64,000 nt of DNA, taken from positions 143,809 through 207,808 of the forward strand of contig JXTC01000369.1 of NCBI GenBank assembly GCA_002914845.1. The letters are read 5' to 3'. This document shows positions 23,901 through 34,635 of this stretch, piece after piece. The stretch's first letter is position 1; each line of letters opens with the position of its first letter. This DNA comes from Trema orientale. Its lineage: Eukaryota > Streptophyta > Magnoliopsida > Rosales > Cannabaceae. The notes under the pieces are model-generated. The model searched no databases and was not told the origin of the DNA. It worked only from the letters and a program-made list of their open reading frames with translations. Both the position numbers and the translations under genes were made by a program.

Positions 23901-24347
23901 ATGGCGGAGCCACCGATTCTTTGCGCCAAGGGCTGTGGATTTTATGGATCTGCGGAGAACCGAAACTTGTGTTCCAAGTGCTACAAGGACTTTCTCAAGC
24001 ACGAGCTGATCGCGAAATCGGAACCGAAACCGGTCGAGTCGAGTACCGAAAATATTTATGATCAAGATGTTTCCGAAAAGGTCGACGTGGCTACTTACAA
24101 CACTGATCGTGATCAGGTCACCACCACCACCATGTTTGAGGGTTTGAAAGTAGTCTCGAAAAACAGGTGCAAGAATTGCAACAAGAAAGTTGGATTGACG
24201 GGGTTCCGGTGCCGCTGCGGGAGCCTGTTTTGCGGCCGCCACCGGTTGCCAGAGGAGCATGCTTGCACCGAGGATTTCAAGGCCGCTGCCAAGGAAAAGC
24301 TCGACTTAGTTCGCATTCGGGCCGATAAATTGAACTGCAGGGTTTAG
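23901..24347 (+). CDS. A20/AN1 zinc-finger stress-associated protein, copy 3
   Basis: Codes for 148 residues, intronless. The A20 finger (LCAKGCGFYGSAENRNLCSK) and the AN1 finger are the same as in copies 1 and 2. It has one extra Thr (VTTTTMFEG) and keeps Ile in STENIYDQD and Val in GLKVVSKN, so it is the longest of the three. Other differences are MAEP at the start, TDRDQ instead of TDHDQ, and RIRADKLNCRV at the end. The upstream in-frame ATG of copies 1 and 2 is lost here, which supports MAE as the true start in all three. Its 3' flank has diverged, so it marks the end of the recent duplication. Confidence 0.95.
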   Translation: MAEPPILCAKGCGFYGSAENRNLCSKCYKDFLKHELIAKSEPKPVESSTENIYDQDVSEKVDVATYNTDRDQVTTTTMFEGLKVVSKNRCKNCNKKVGLTGFRCRCGSLFCGRHRLPEEHACTEDFKAAAKEKLDLVRIRADKLNCRV

Positions 24348-24351
24348 ATAT

Positions 24352-25890
24352 AAAACGTATACATGACCAAATATAATATTTGCTTCTTTAGTTTTTATTA
24401 ATTGTTGTTCTTGTAAATAGTTTAGAACCTAATTATGACTATTTTCAGAGCAGAGTTTGTGATTATGTTCTCTTTGGAAACTTTTGAACTGGGAGAGAAA
24501 TTATCTATGATTTTTATTTTCGTTTGTTTATGACGTTAATTAGAAATTTTAGATTGAGAATAAATTCGCTCTAGCTATAGTTCATGCTTCATGGGCTAAT
24601 TATGTGGCAAATTTCACAGCTCTCTGTTTAATACAGGAAAATATATTGTCCCCTTACGGCCTCATTGTACCAATAAGTTTCTGCCAGTACTTGACAATTT
24701 TTTTTTTTTTAATTTCAAAACCCCACATTATCAGATACTACAAACATAAGTTATGTGTTGATGCGTCTTGTTTTGATCACGTCAGACAGTGTTTACGAAC
24801 AGAACTTATTTCATAGAACAAAAATATGGCTAACTTTATGTGCATGCAAAGTGATTTTTCACTTTCAAAACAACCACTTTAAAATCTGTAGGGTTGACAA
24901 GTGGATAATGTATTATGCTTATTCCACTAATCTACCCTCCAAAGAAGTTGTATCCTTACTTTACCAACCAGGGTCGTATCACCCGTAACATACAAGTAAC
25001 CCCTCGCTCTAAGGATTAACAATACTTTTCTGTTTCTAATTATAATATATGTGCATATATTACAAAATAAAAGAAATTAAATCTAACACAATTAAACATA
25101 ATATTAATTGCCTAAGTAACAAATATAATTTTATTTATACTTAGTATACGTATACTAATGAGTTAGGATAACCGAGTGTACGAGTTAAATTGTCATTCCC
25201 ATGCATTAGTAGCGTGCGTTGCCCTCAATACTGCAATATAACAGGATATGGACCTGATTAGTGATATAATTGGTTCTGAAAAAAGTCATAAATTTATAAC
25301 ATATAGTTATTAACCGTCAAAAATATTACGAGACTCCTGAAAGTGATTTTGACACTAATTACTGCTAATCAGATCCATTCCCAGCACTACTCGTCGAACG
25401 CGAGGGTATACACCTACACTTCGGGCTAGAGACTGACCCAAAAGCATCAAGAAGCGTAATACTTATAGCCCAGCACAAGTCTATTTTCATTTCATAGCGC
25501 CAAGAGCAGCATCAGAGGCCCAAATACTCCAAGTGCCTTTTACACACACTAACGGAAAGCATAATATGGTGTATCACTGTATTGGGCCGAAAGAAGCCTT
25601 CTCTACTTTCCACAAACAGGATTTGATTTTTCATTTTTCTATACTGACATAAGTAGCTGCCATTAACAGTTCAACCAACTTCCAAAACCTAAGCGTGGAA
25701 GTTTTGCAAAGCTTATGGGTTATATGGATTTGTTCTGCAAGTGTACAACTAACACGAGTGAGCAGGTGAGCGTAATCACTTCTAAACATGGAGCAGTTAG
25801 CAGTTAAAGTAAACAAAGTTAGTAGCAAACCTTTTCTAAACCACTTTGGTTACATCAATATAAAAGAACGTTGCCCGAAGCATAAGAGCA
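24352..25890. other. Gene-free region between the SAP array and the DUF688-like gene
   Basis: No gene or clear repeat seen beyond decayed SAP 3' flank up to about 24690. The final ~250 bases are probably promoter and 5' UTR of the next gene. Confidence 0.5.
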
Positions 25891-25902
25891 TCAGTTCAAA
25901 AA

Positions 25903-27142
25903 ATGGCAGAGATAGAACTGAGGCAAACTTCAAGAAAGAAACAGGTCAGGCAACCACCTTCAGTTCCATTTCTATGGGAAGTTAAGCCAGGGATACCTAA
26001 AAAGGACTGGAAACCAGAGGTTCATTATGTTAGTTCCGTTCCAACTCCTCCAGTCAAGCTCATTGCCTCGGTTCCATTTCAGTGGGAAGAAAAGCCTGGG
26101 ACACCACTACCATCTTTTTCACAGCCACCACAAGAGCCAGTAACTGCACTTCTGCCATTACCTCCGATACATGATTATTTGTACAAGGATGTTGATGCTG
26201 ACAAACATATCGAAGATGACGGCGGTGGCAATGATGGCGATGGAGACGATAAAGACAGCCTGTTTAAAATGGATCTTGAAACATTTGGTTCCGAAACAGA
26301 CGACTCGTATAGCTCGGCTCCCTCCCTTCTAGCAAACTGCCTAGTTTCATCAGTAGCGATTTCTACTGCTGTTCCAGCACATAACACCCCGTTGACTGAA
26401 GACAACAACAGTGATCTGCTAGAATCACTTTCTTCACCAGCATCGGAAACAGAGAGCAGTACAAGCAGCTACGCAACTGGAAATTCAAGCCTTGTGGGGG
26501 CTTCTTTCTTGGAATGCCTCTTCCCACTGTTTCCACCCAATTCTGGATTCCTGGGAAAGGTTGGCCATTCAGAGTCTGTAACACCACAAGAAGCACGGAA
26601 TCAAAAGTATGATCATGAAAGTAATGATAACCTCACGGTAAGGAGGCCACCAACACTAGGAGAGCTGATAATGATGAGCCGAAGGAGAAGTTACAGAAGA
26701 AAGGCTGTTCAAATGAGAAAACAGAATCTATCGATGGTAAACCTTCCAGCCCTTGCTTCTACTTTCAATGTCATTATTACCTGAGACTACCTTTGTTCAC
26801 GATGCTAACAAAGGGACGCAAAAAAGGACAGAGTATAACAAAAAACACTCTCTCTAACAAATTCTCAATAACAAACAAAGAAAACAGCAACTTCATGGAT
26901 ATGAGAGGTTCAGTTCCTTTTCACACGCTAATGGGATTAGACTGATTTGAATATATAATCATCTGAATGTTTTGCATAGGTTAATCTTAAGCACCTGTTT
27001 TACCTTTTCGGATGTAACTACATGACAGGAATTTGCGAAGGGGAGAGCATTTGGGTGCTGCATCTTTGGATATGGCAGCAAGTTGATAGGAGGACTGGAC
27101 ATCAAGAGGAAGCAATTGCCACGACTGAAACTGGCATGGTAA
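25903..27142 (+). CDS. DUF688-like plant protein of unknown function, two exons
   Basis: Exon 1 is 25903-26736 and exon 2 is 27029-27142, joined in phase at GATG|GTAAAC and GACAG|GAATTT, giving 315 residues. The N-terminus has two PF.WE.KPG motifs (VPFLWEVKPGIPK at about 22-34 and VPFQWEEKPGTPL at about 52-64), a signature of plant DUF688-type proteins. The middle is acidic and Ser-rich. A conserved basic block RRPPTLGELIMMSRRRSYRR ends exon 1. Exon 2 supplies the C-terminal block GRAFGCCIFGYGSKLIGG followed by a Lys/Arg-rich tail ending LKLAW. Without splicing, exon 1 would read into 16 intron-coded residues, so the two-exon model is preferred. No biochemical role is known. Its stop lies 333 bp from the stop of the convergent ACS10 gene. 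Confidence 0.85.
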
Positions 27143-27474
27143 AAACAAAGCTATGCCTCAGCAAAGTTCTAAATCACTTTGGAAAAGGTCGTCCTCCACT
27201 CGGCCTATATTTCTGATGCATTTTAGTTTTCAGTTTCTGGGACATGATGTAAACCAATCAAAAACTGAATGTAACTGAATTTGAATTATGCATACAGCAA
27301 TAAACTCCAAAAGAAAGTTTAGCTGAAATTATATTAAACTTCACAAAACTGTTATCTACATCCTTACTTTGAGGCTGGAAGCCTGAAATAGATCAAACTT
27401 GTAGAACAAGGCCATAAATCCACATGAATACTTCCCAAAAATACAAGGAAAAAAAAATATAAGAAACGAGTGTT

Positions 27475-29389
27475 TTAACTATGAGATTTACTGGTTTCAG
27501 TTATTCTTCGGATTCGATCCATAACTATGGGAATATCCTCTTGGGCTATAGTAGTAAAACAACAACGGAACCAGCCTGGCTCTATGCAGTGGCAAGCTGA
27601 CCCAGGAGTTACATTGATCTTAGCAATATTCAAGAGCTTATCCCATAACTCAAGTTCTCCTTTCTCGCTGTATGATGGAATTAATCCACTCATATCAGCC
27701 CAACAGTATAAACCAGCACTACTCTTTGCACACTTGATTCCTAATTCCTCCAAACCTGCCACAAATGAGTTATGGATATTCCACATCCTCTCTTTGTTGA
27801 TTGCCATGTATTCCTCAATGAATTTGGTATCCAAAAGCATCGTTACTATAAGACGCTGTGCTGGAGCAGAAATCGAACAAAATCTTGTCAACTTTTTAGC
27901 AGCAGCCAAAACACTTTCATTGTGGGAATAAATAACACCAACTCTAAAGCCCGGAATGGAGAGGTCTTTTGACAGCCCGTATATTATGTGAAACCTGTTC
28001 TTGTCAAAATTCTCTGTCTCAATAACTTCTGCCATGCTCACAAACTCCTCATTTCCATACATAGACCCGGCAAATACTTCATCAGAGATAACATGGATGT
28101 TCTTCTCCTGAGCAAAGTCTAAAATACCACACAATGATTCCCGTGGCAGTACATTGCCAACAGGATTAGACGGATTCGAAATTAGTATTCCACGCACTTT
28201 AACTCCTCGTTTCCTTGCCTGATTGAATGCTTGATCAAGGACAGTGATATTCAAAGTGAAGTTATCAGTGCTACGGCAGTGAACAGGAATTAGTTCCACC
28301 CCAGCTCGCCATCTAACATCTCTCTCAAAGCTGCAGATTGTATATGTAATTAACCGTCAAAAAAGACTCGTGAAATGAATTATGAACCAAAACGGTTGCT
28401 ATCTTGTTTAGAAAAACTAGTTTTATCACTATCAGACTTTTAACATCAAAACATAACGAGGCTTACCCAGGATAATAAGGCGTGGGAACGAGAAATGCGT
28501 TTCCACTGTCTGCCAAGCAGAAGCACAAGATTTCAATAGCAGGGGTTGCTCCGGACGTCAACACAATTTGGGAAGGGTCAAACGTGATCGTTCTTCCCAT
28601 AACCCGGGACATGAAACCAGCAATAGCCTGAGAAAGTCAATTGGGAACTATATTACATACTTATACTATTTTAAACAAATCCACATTGTAAGAGATAAAG
28701 GAATTTCAACACACCACTTTTAATTCAGTCAATCCATCGAACGGTTGGTATGCTGCAATGCCGCTAATATTCAAATCGCCACCACCGGTCCCAATGATTG
28801 AATTGGTCAAATTCTCAGAAACCCATTTCTCAATAAGATCAAAACACAGCTGCAATAGTCCAAACCCAGCCAATTAAGCCAAATACACCCTCCATTATCG
28901 AGTGGGGAAAAAGAAGTAAAAAAAAAAAAAAAAACTCACCTTATTCTCCGCCAAACCCAGCTCAATAACCCCATTTGGGTTACCCAACCTATCGTACCGA
29001 TCCTCCTTAACCTTATCCAACCCAATATAGTAAGGCGAATCGTTCGGTTTCGCAATCGAAATCGCCCGGGAGGACAGGCTGACCCGGCTTATGGATCCAC
29101 GAGTGGAGAGGTTTGACCTCGAAGACGACCGTTGGAGCTCAGCGAGGTTGGAGGAGGAGTGGGACGGCGACGGAGGATTGGAGGAGGAGGGGCTTGGAGG
29201 ACGGCGTCGTTTGAGGTAGAGCTGGAGGAAGTAGAAGAGGGCGCAAGGGATGAGAGAGCCCCAGATGAGGCCCCCTCTGCCTTGGACCACGCCTTGGAGG
29301 GGCACTATGAGCCGCATGGCGGGGGCTCCTCCGGAGGTGGGATTTCGGGTCGGGTCTTTTCGGGCTCGGCGTTCGTGGGTTGGGGTCAT
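27475..29389 (-). CDS. ACS10: ACS10-type aminotransferase (ACC-synthase-like, fold type I PLP enzyme)
   Basis: Four exons: 29389-28940, 28849-28715, 28627-28467 and 28330-27475. All have GT..AG introns and the total is exactly 534 codons, giving 533 residues. Landmarks are [19 protein letters not shown] near the N-terminus, a probable membrane segment (about 40-58) followed by LKRRR, a Ser-rich linker, [20 protein letters not shown] with GLAENK at the end of exon 1, SNPSNPVGN at 300-308, and the PLP-binding lysine K370 in [14 protein letters not shown]. Arabidopsis ACS10 and ACS12 are reported to be aspartate/aromatic aminotransferases rather than true ACC synthases, so an aminotransferase role is expected here. 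The start at 29389 gives the long ACS10-like N-terminus; an ATG at 29317 would give a shorter ACS12-like form. Confidence 0.93.
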
Positions 29390-29558
29390 GAGCTTTGGCG
29401 GGACGACCCGCCGGGACGTGGGACCTCGGGATTTCCGTGGGGATGGGATTTGGTTGGTAGTTGGAGCGAGTGAGCAAGAAAACGAGGCGAGAGTTGAGAT
29501 GAGACCTCTCTGTCTCCTGCAGCGCACGTGAGACGCTAGTGGGAAATAGAGTTTGAAT

Positions 29559-30106
29559 TTTTTGTTTGGGTTTACGGCACAAATGGTCCCTGAACTATCA
29601 CAATTGTGGTAATTTGGTTCTCAAAGTATCAATTGTGGCAATTAAGCCCTTAGATTTTCTGATTTATAGCAATTTGATCTATGAACTGTTTAAATTATAA
29701 CATACTGTTAAATTTTTGATCAAATACACAGGTGAAGAGCACGTTGTAGAATCTGAAAGTGTATTTAAAGGAAAGTAAATTGAACAAAAAGATTTAGAGA
29801 GAAAAAAAGATGCGTTCACATTTTTTTTAGGGTTCTTGGAATTGCATATTTATAGAAAATTTTTCTGTGATTATTCATTTTTATGCTTAAAATTCTCAAG
29901 TTACTTTTCAAATACACTTTTAGATGCCACCATGCGCTTCTCAGATGTATTTTTGGTGAAAAATTTAACAACATATTACAATTTAGACAATTTAGAAACT
30001 AAATTACTACAAATCAGAAAATTCTGAGACAATTGAAACTTTGAGGACCAAATTGTGATATATTGGATACTTCAGGGACCATTTGTGCCATTAACACTTT
30101 TTGTTT
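29559..30106. mobile_element. Mutator-like foldback MITE in the ACS10 upstream region
   Basis: The element proper is 29568-30097 (530 bp), flanked by TTTTTGTTT on both sides. The ends are long inverted repeats: the left arm has GGCACAAATGGTCCCTGAAC and the right arm its reverse complement with few changes. The inner parts of both arms also pair (TTTTCTGATTTRTAGYAATT). It begins about 180 bp upstream of the ACS10 start codon, so it lies in the promoter or 5' UTR. Confidence 0.8.
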
Positions 30107-30329
30107 TGGTGGGGACTTTAATTAGTCTTAAATACAAGGAGAGTTTATGATACTTCAGAAAAATCCAGAAATACCTTTTTTTATTATTTTTTTAATTTTT
30201 CCTAATCTTTTAGCTCATGAGTAGTCATGACGTGGAATGCTAATTAATTTACTAGCAACAGTGCAAAGTTTTGTCTCTATTTAGAGAAAAGAGTGGTGCT
30301 TGTCAAAAAGTGTTATTACTGGTTAGTTG

Positions 30330-32020
30330 ATTCATTCTTATGCTATTTACAATGGCCTCGTGTGGCGTCGTGGACGGGTGACATACAACATAAAAAAGAA
30401 GAAAAAAACTTGTGTGATGTCCTGGAATGTTGTTTGCTTGCCTAAAGATGGAGGAGGGTGGGGGATAAAGAATGTTAAACTTGTAATGATTCTCAAGTTT
30501 TTATCAAGCTTGCTTGGGCATTTTAGGTGCTCAAGGTTAAGGATTTGATTTTACCCGTAGCATGTTTTTATGAACGAATTTTGAACGTCGTATTTTTCAT
30601 GTTTTATCAAACCTAGGTTCAAGAAAATTACGAAAAATTAATCTTTCGAATGAGGTTAGATGGCGTCCCGGTGAGCATTCCAATTTATCTTTTGGTAGGA
30701 GTACTATTGCGAATATAAGTGATATTCCAAAAGTGGTCAGGTGGTCTCTCAAGGATAAAGTGAGTGATTACACGGGAGATGAGACTTGGATATACTTGCT
30801 CAAAGTTTCAAGCAAATATAACTGGCGTGTTGGAATATGATTTCCATAGTAGCTGTTCTAATAATTAATGTTTTAGATAGGCTAGTTTAAGACTCCATCA
30901 GGAGATGGCTGCGAACTATTAAAAGATTTTTACGAAGCATTGAGACTGCAAAAGAATCTAGGAGGAAAAAAAGATTTGAAGGACTACATTCCTCCTAGGC
31001 GCTTTATCACTATGTGGAAATTCTTAGAGGGCAAGTTTCTTATAGAGGACTTTAGGCATAGAAGGGTGTTTCAATTAGCTTCTATTTACAGGTTGTGTTA
31101 ATTGTAATTCTTAGTGCATAAGTCACATTCTTCTGGAGTTTGCTTTTGCTAAGATAACTACGGAAATTTTGGGAGCTGGTTTTTCGGGGAAAAAAAATCA
31201 AATGTTAAATAAGGGGCTTGCCCATTGATGATTTCATAGAGCTAGCTATTAATTAACACTTTAGTTCCATGATTCATAAAGGGTGTTTAGCATGTATAAT
31301 GGGGTGTATTTGGAACAATCGGAGCAAAGCCATTTTTTATGATGAAAAAGCTGATTTTAGGAGTGTTATAAGTATGATATGGGTTGTTATTAAACAACAC
31401 TCTAGTCCCGTTATCATAAGGGTGGTTACCAAGTATCATGATTATTTATTAGCGTATTTGGAACAAATGAAACAAAACCCCTTTTTTTTCTCTTTTTTTT
31501 TTCCCAGATGAAGAGGCAGGGTGATGTTATGACAGCTATAACTATGATATGGGCTGCTTTCAAGGAAATTATTTTTGGGGGTTCTGGTTTCATTCATGGC
31601 ACTGGGGTAGAATTTGTCATAATTAAGGAGGTAGGCATTGCTCTACAATTTCTTGAAGCTCCCCAATAGTTCAAGGCTGATGGATGAACTTTTGGGGAGT
31701 CCAGGTGTAGCAGTTTGTGGTGGTATTTTTAGAAACACTAGGTTGTTTACCAAGAGCTTCTGTAGTAGATGTCGGCGGAGTTAATGGTGTGTCATCACGA
31801 CAGTGCATATTGCTAACAGAAGGTATATAACATTCTTTGTAGGGGGGAAAGTGACTCCACATACGTGATGGAAAAACCCAAGTCTAGCTCCCTTGGAAGG
31901 TTAGGAATGCTTAGTTTTAGAACTTTGCTTTTAATTCAAGATCTGTCTTTTTGTTTTTCTCATGTTTACAAGGAGGCTAACAAATGTGCGGATAGATTCG
32001 CAGCTAGCTAGCTCTCGGTG
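30330..32020 (+). mobile_element. Decayed LINE (non-LTR retrotransposon), 3' part
   Basis: Broken reading frames in the + strand, in order. CLPKDGGGWGIKNVKL near 30435 is the conserved block after the reverse transcriptase. A zinc-binding-like stretch with CLACIMGCIWNNRSKAIF follows near 31290. An RNase H-like stretch near 31700 has CGGIFRNTR and ends with a VYKEANKCADRFAAS motif near 31965-32010. Many stops and frameshifts separate them, so the element is dead and 5'-truncated. Confidence 0.75.
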
Positions 32021-32478
32021 TTCTCTGTGAGCAAGATCGATGGTGGAATTCAAGCTTCTTATTGTACATGACATTTTCTTTCTATAGATTTCATTGAATT
32101 GGTGGACTGGTTTTGTTATAGCTTATGTGACTTACGATCTTAGCCTTCATCACAGGGGCATTACTTACCATGGAGCAACTGTCAATCATGTAAACTTCGT
32201 AAAGTTTACAAAAATTAGTCAGAAAAAAAAAAAAAAGAACCACCAGTGGTGTCCAATGTGCGGTTTCAAATCCACTACACAAGTGCACTTTAGCATAAAA
32301 ATATATTTTACCTATTTGAAAACTGAAATATGTGAAATGCGCCAATGTACTATTTCCATAACATTAATAGTTGCTGTATACAATAATACAAAGATTATAT
32401 CTATATAATCTAAGGCTGTATAATGGAACTGAATAGGATAGAATTATAGATTACTTTTAATACTCGAGGAGTTGAGAA
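32021..32478. other. Gene-free gap between the LINE relic and the ATS3-type gene
   Basis: No gene seen. It includes the presumed 3' UTR of the minus-strand ATS3-type gene and a short A-tract at about 32222. Confidence 0.5.
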
Positions 32479-33311
32479 TCATAAGAAAACAAAAGGCAGC
32501 CCTATGATCACGAACCACCACCTCAGACCAAGATGTCGGTGTGAAGAAGACGCACTTTTACATAAGTTAAATCCGAACCAAGTATCACTTGGTATAAAGG
32601 TGTTGTAGTAGAACGAGGCAGCCTTGGAATTGTATCCATAGATCTTCACACTCTCCGGTTTCCACCCATCTGGTCCGGTTCTGTAGAGATATACATAACA
32701 TATTTGGTATGCACATGGCCCATATATCTGAAATGTATCAGAAGAACACCTTTCGAATGTTCTCGTTGATGGGTCGTCTAGTCTTGGAGCATAAATCTGA
32801 TATTCAATACCCCTTATTAGAAATCTAAAGTAGCTCTACTATTTTACCTGTGTTACCCTGTTTATTCTTGATTTTAATCGAATACCCATCTCAAATAATA
32901 AGGGATTTATAAAGAATGAATAAATAAAAAATAAGAAGGGGCAGAAAAAACGAACCTGATTGCCATAAGCATCCCCAAATGCAATACTTATCTCATCCCT
33001 TGTATATTTAGGTGAGGAACAGCTTGTGGTTATCAAAACGTTATAAGAACAGCTCCGAACATTCTTTTGTACATAAAATTGGAAAAATAAACAAAAATAT
33101 ATATTAATTAATTTACAAATATACCAAAAATTTAGGGGGCAACCCTCAATATATATATATATATATATCAAATTTTGCACAAAATTTTTGGTACCTGGAT
33201 GTAGCTGATGTTGAAAGATTTCGCAGCCTGAGGCTGTGTGACGCTTGATTTGGCTTCTGATAGAGCAAAGAAGAAAGCTACTAGGAGCACAAGACAGAAG
33301 CCCCTTATCAT
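32479..33311 (-). CDS. ATS3 (embryo-specific protein 3) family secreted protein, PLAT-like domain
   Basis: Three exons: 33311-33195, 33063-32956 and 32796-32479, together exactly 181 codons, giving 180 residues. A signal peptide covers about residues 1-20 (MIRGFCLVLLVAFFFALSEA). The domain then follows with the ATS3 hallmarks CSYNVLITTSCSSPKYTRDE, SIAFGDAYGNQIYAPRLDDP, ERCSSDTFQIYGPC and YLYRTGPDGWKPESVKIY. The paired cysteines suggest disulfides in the secretory pathway. The family has a PLAT/LH2-like fold and is named from embryo-stage expression; its molecular role is unclear. The C-terminus is unusual: after the last conserved Cys comes a Ser-rich stretch and a hydrophobic tail WWFVIIGLPFVFL at the very end, like a GPI-attachment or membrane signal. 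Confidence 0.92.
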
Positions 33312-34029
33312 TTTCGAACAAAATATATATATGTATATAAACTAGATGTATATAACTTGAGAAAATCAAGAATTACAATCGATGATAAGAGACTGAGCCA
33401 ATAAGATTTGGGAAGACGGCCGCTGGTTGAAGGAGCCTCAGAGGTAAGACGGCAAAAGGCGGAGAGCGTCACCGAAATCGATGATTGAGTTGAGTTTATG
33501 AAGATCTGCCTAGAGATCTGACACGTCAAAGGATTTTTTTTTTTTTTTTTTTTTGGACAAGTCAAAGGAAATAATTTGTATATAACAAAACAAAACCATA
33601 TCTGAATAAACGTACGCAAGAAGCATTTTAAAAACGACATAAACATTTATTTGGAAACGACAACAAAATATTGTGACAACCGACAATCCTACAAAGGTCA
33701 TTTGAAAAAGTTCTAAAAATGCATTTGGGCCTAAATTAGTCCTAGTATCTACCACACGTAAATAGACACGTTTTTACACATGTAAATATCTACCACACGC
33801 ACTTTAATGAATGTATACCAAACAATGAGTATGAAATTATTAATAAAATAAAAAAAAAAAAAAAACGAGGTATTGGTGAAAAATAAGGCAAAAAAATGGA
33901 AACTGGGCCTAAGTTTCTCGAAATTACAGGCCCCTTCGAAGTTTAAGAGTGGGCCGTGAAGTAGGCCCAAGGAGAACATATAAAATCTGGGGAGGAATAG
34001 GTGTATGGCCACTTTTGGGGCCCAAACTT

Positions 34030-34279
34030 AAGAGAAAAGGACATGGTTAGGACTAACTTGGGACCAAATGACTTTTTTATACATTTTTCCGAAAATAACA
34101 CTTTTAGGAGTGTCAATGATGTCTTGACTTATGGTCAAAAACTTTTTAACTATGAAAAAGTCCTAAATAATAGTTTTTTCATGGTCAAAAAGTCCTTGAT
34201 GCTTCTAAAAATGTCATTTTTAGAAAAATTCACAAAAAAATTATTTAGGCCCAAGTTAGTCCTATCTATGTCATTTTCT
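34030..34279. repeat. Foldback repeat 1, about 250 bp
   Basis: The left arm has GACATGGTTAGGACTAACTT followed by GGG and the right arm has the reverse complement of GACATAGATAGGACTAACTT followed by GGG. A further related motif, GGGCCTAAATTAGTCCTA, lies outside at about 33727. There is no coding capacity. Confidence 0.5.
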
Positions 34280-34342
34280 TCAAAATTAAGTAAAGCCCAA
34301 ATATCTATAGTTAAATGTCCAACCCAAGAACCATTAAAAATA

Positions 34343-34635
34343 GGGGATTATAGAAATATGACCAAATTTTAGACCCAATTTAAGTAGATGTCCCTTTGTC
34401 AAATGTTATAGCAAAATGTCCGGTATATATGTTTATATACCAAGTGTAAAATTTTATATACTAAGTACAAAAAATTATATACACAGTACATTTATGTACA
34501 TTAACTGAAATTAGTAGATAAACATATCTATCAAGTGTAAAAATATATATATCTGGACATTTAGCTATAAAATTTAAAAAATAAACATCTACTTAATCAA
34601 ATTTAAAATATTGGTCATCCACCCAAATTTCTCAT
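34343..34635. repeat. Foldback repeat 2, about 280 bp, with a possible 9-bp target duplication
   Basis: The inverted arms share AAGTAGATGT, TTATAGC-AAATGTCC and GACCAA-ATTTTA. ATAGAAATAT occurs just outside each end, consistent with a 9-10-bp target duplication. The exact ends are uncertain. Confidence 0.5.

Larger units (their letters stand above)
23565..24690 (+). repeat. SAP tandem unit 3 (partial)
   Basis: The promoter and coding region of gene 3 resemble units 1 and 2 closely, but after the stop codon at 24347 similarity drops sharply. Only islands such as GTTCATGCTTC followed by GGGCTAA (near 24582) can still be matched with the 3' flank of the other units. There is no LTR copy here. 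Confidence 0.7.

Noticed and set aside
10925..24316. Minus-strand open frames opposite each SAP gene (about 65-138 codons)
   Set aside because: They mirror the conserved SAP coding sequence and repeat in all three copies only for that reason.
26363..26596. Minus-strand open frame opposite the DUF688-like gene
   Set aside because: It is a shadow frame; the plus-strand frame has the family motifs.
27022..27216. Plus-strand open frame starting at ATG 27022
   Set aside because: A different frame of the same DNA is the second exon of the DUF688-like gene (GRAFGCCIFGYG).
29132..29582. Gly/Pro/Arg-rich open frames on both strands around ACS10 exon 1
   Set aside because: They are artefacts of the GC-rich first exon.
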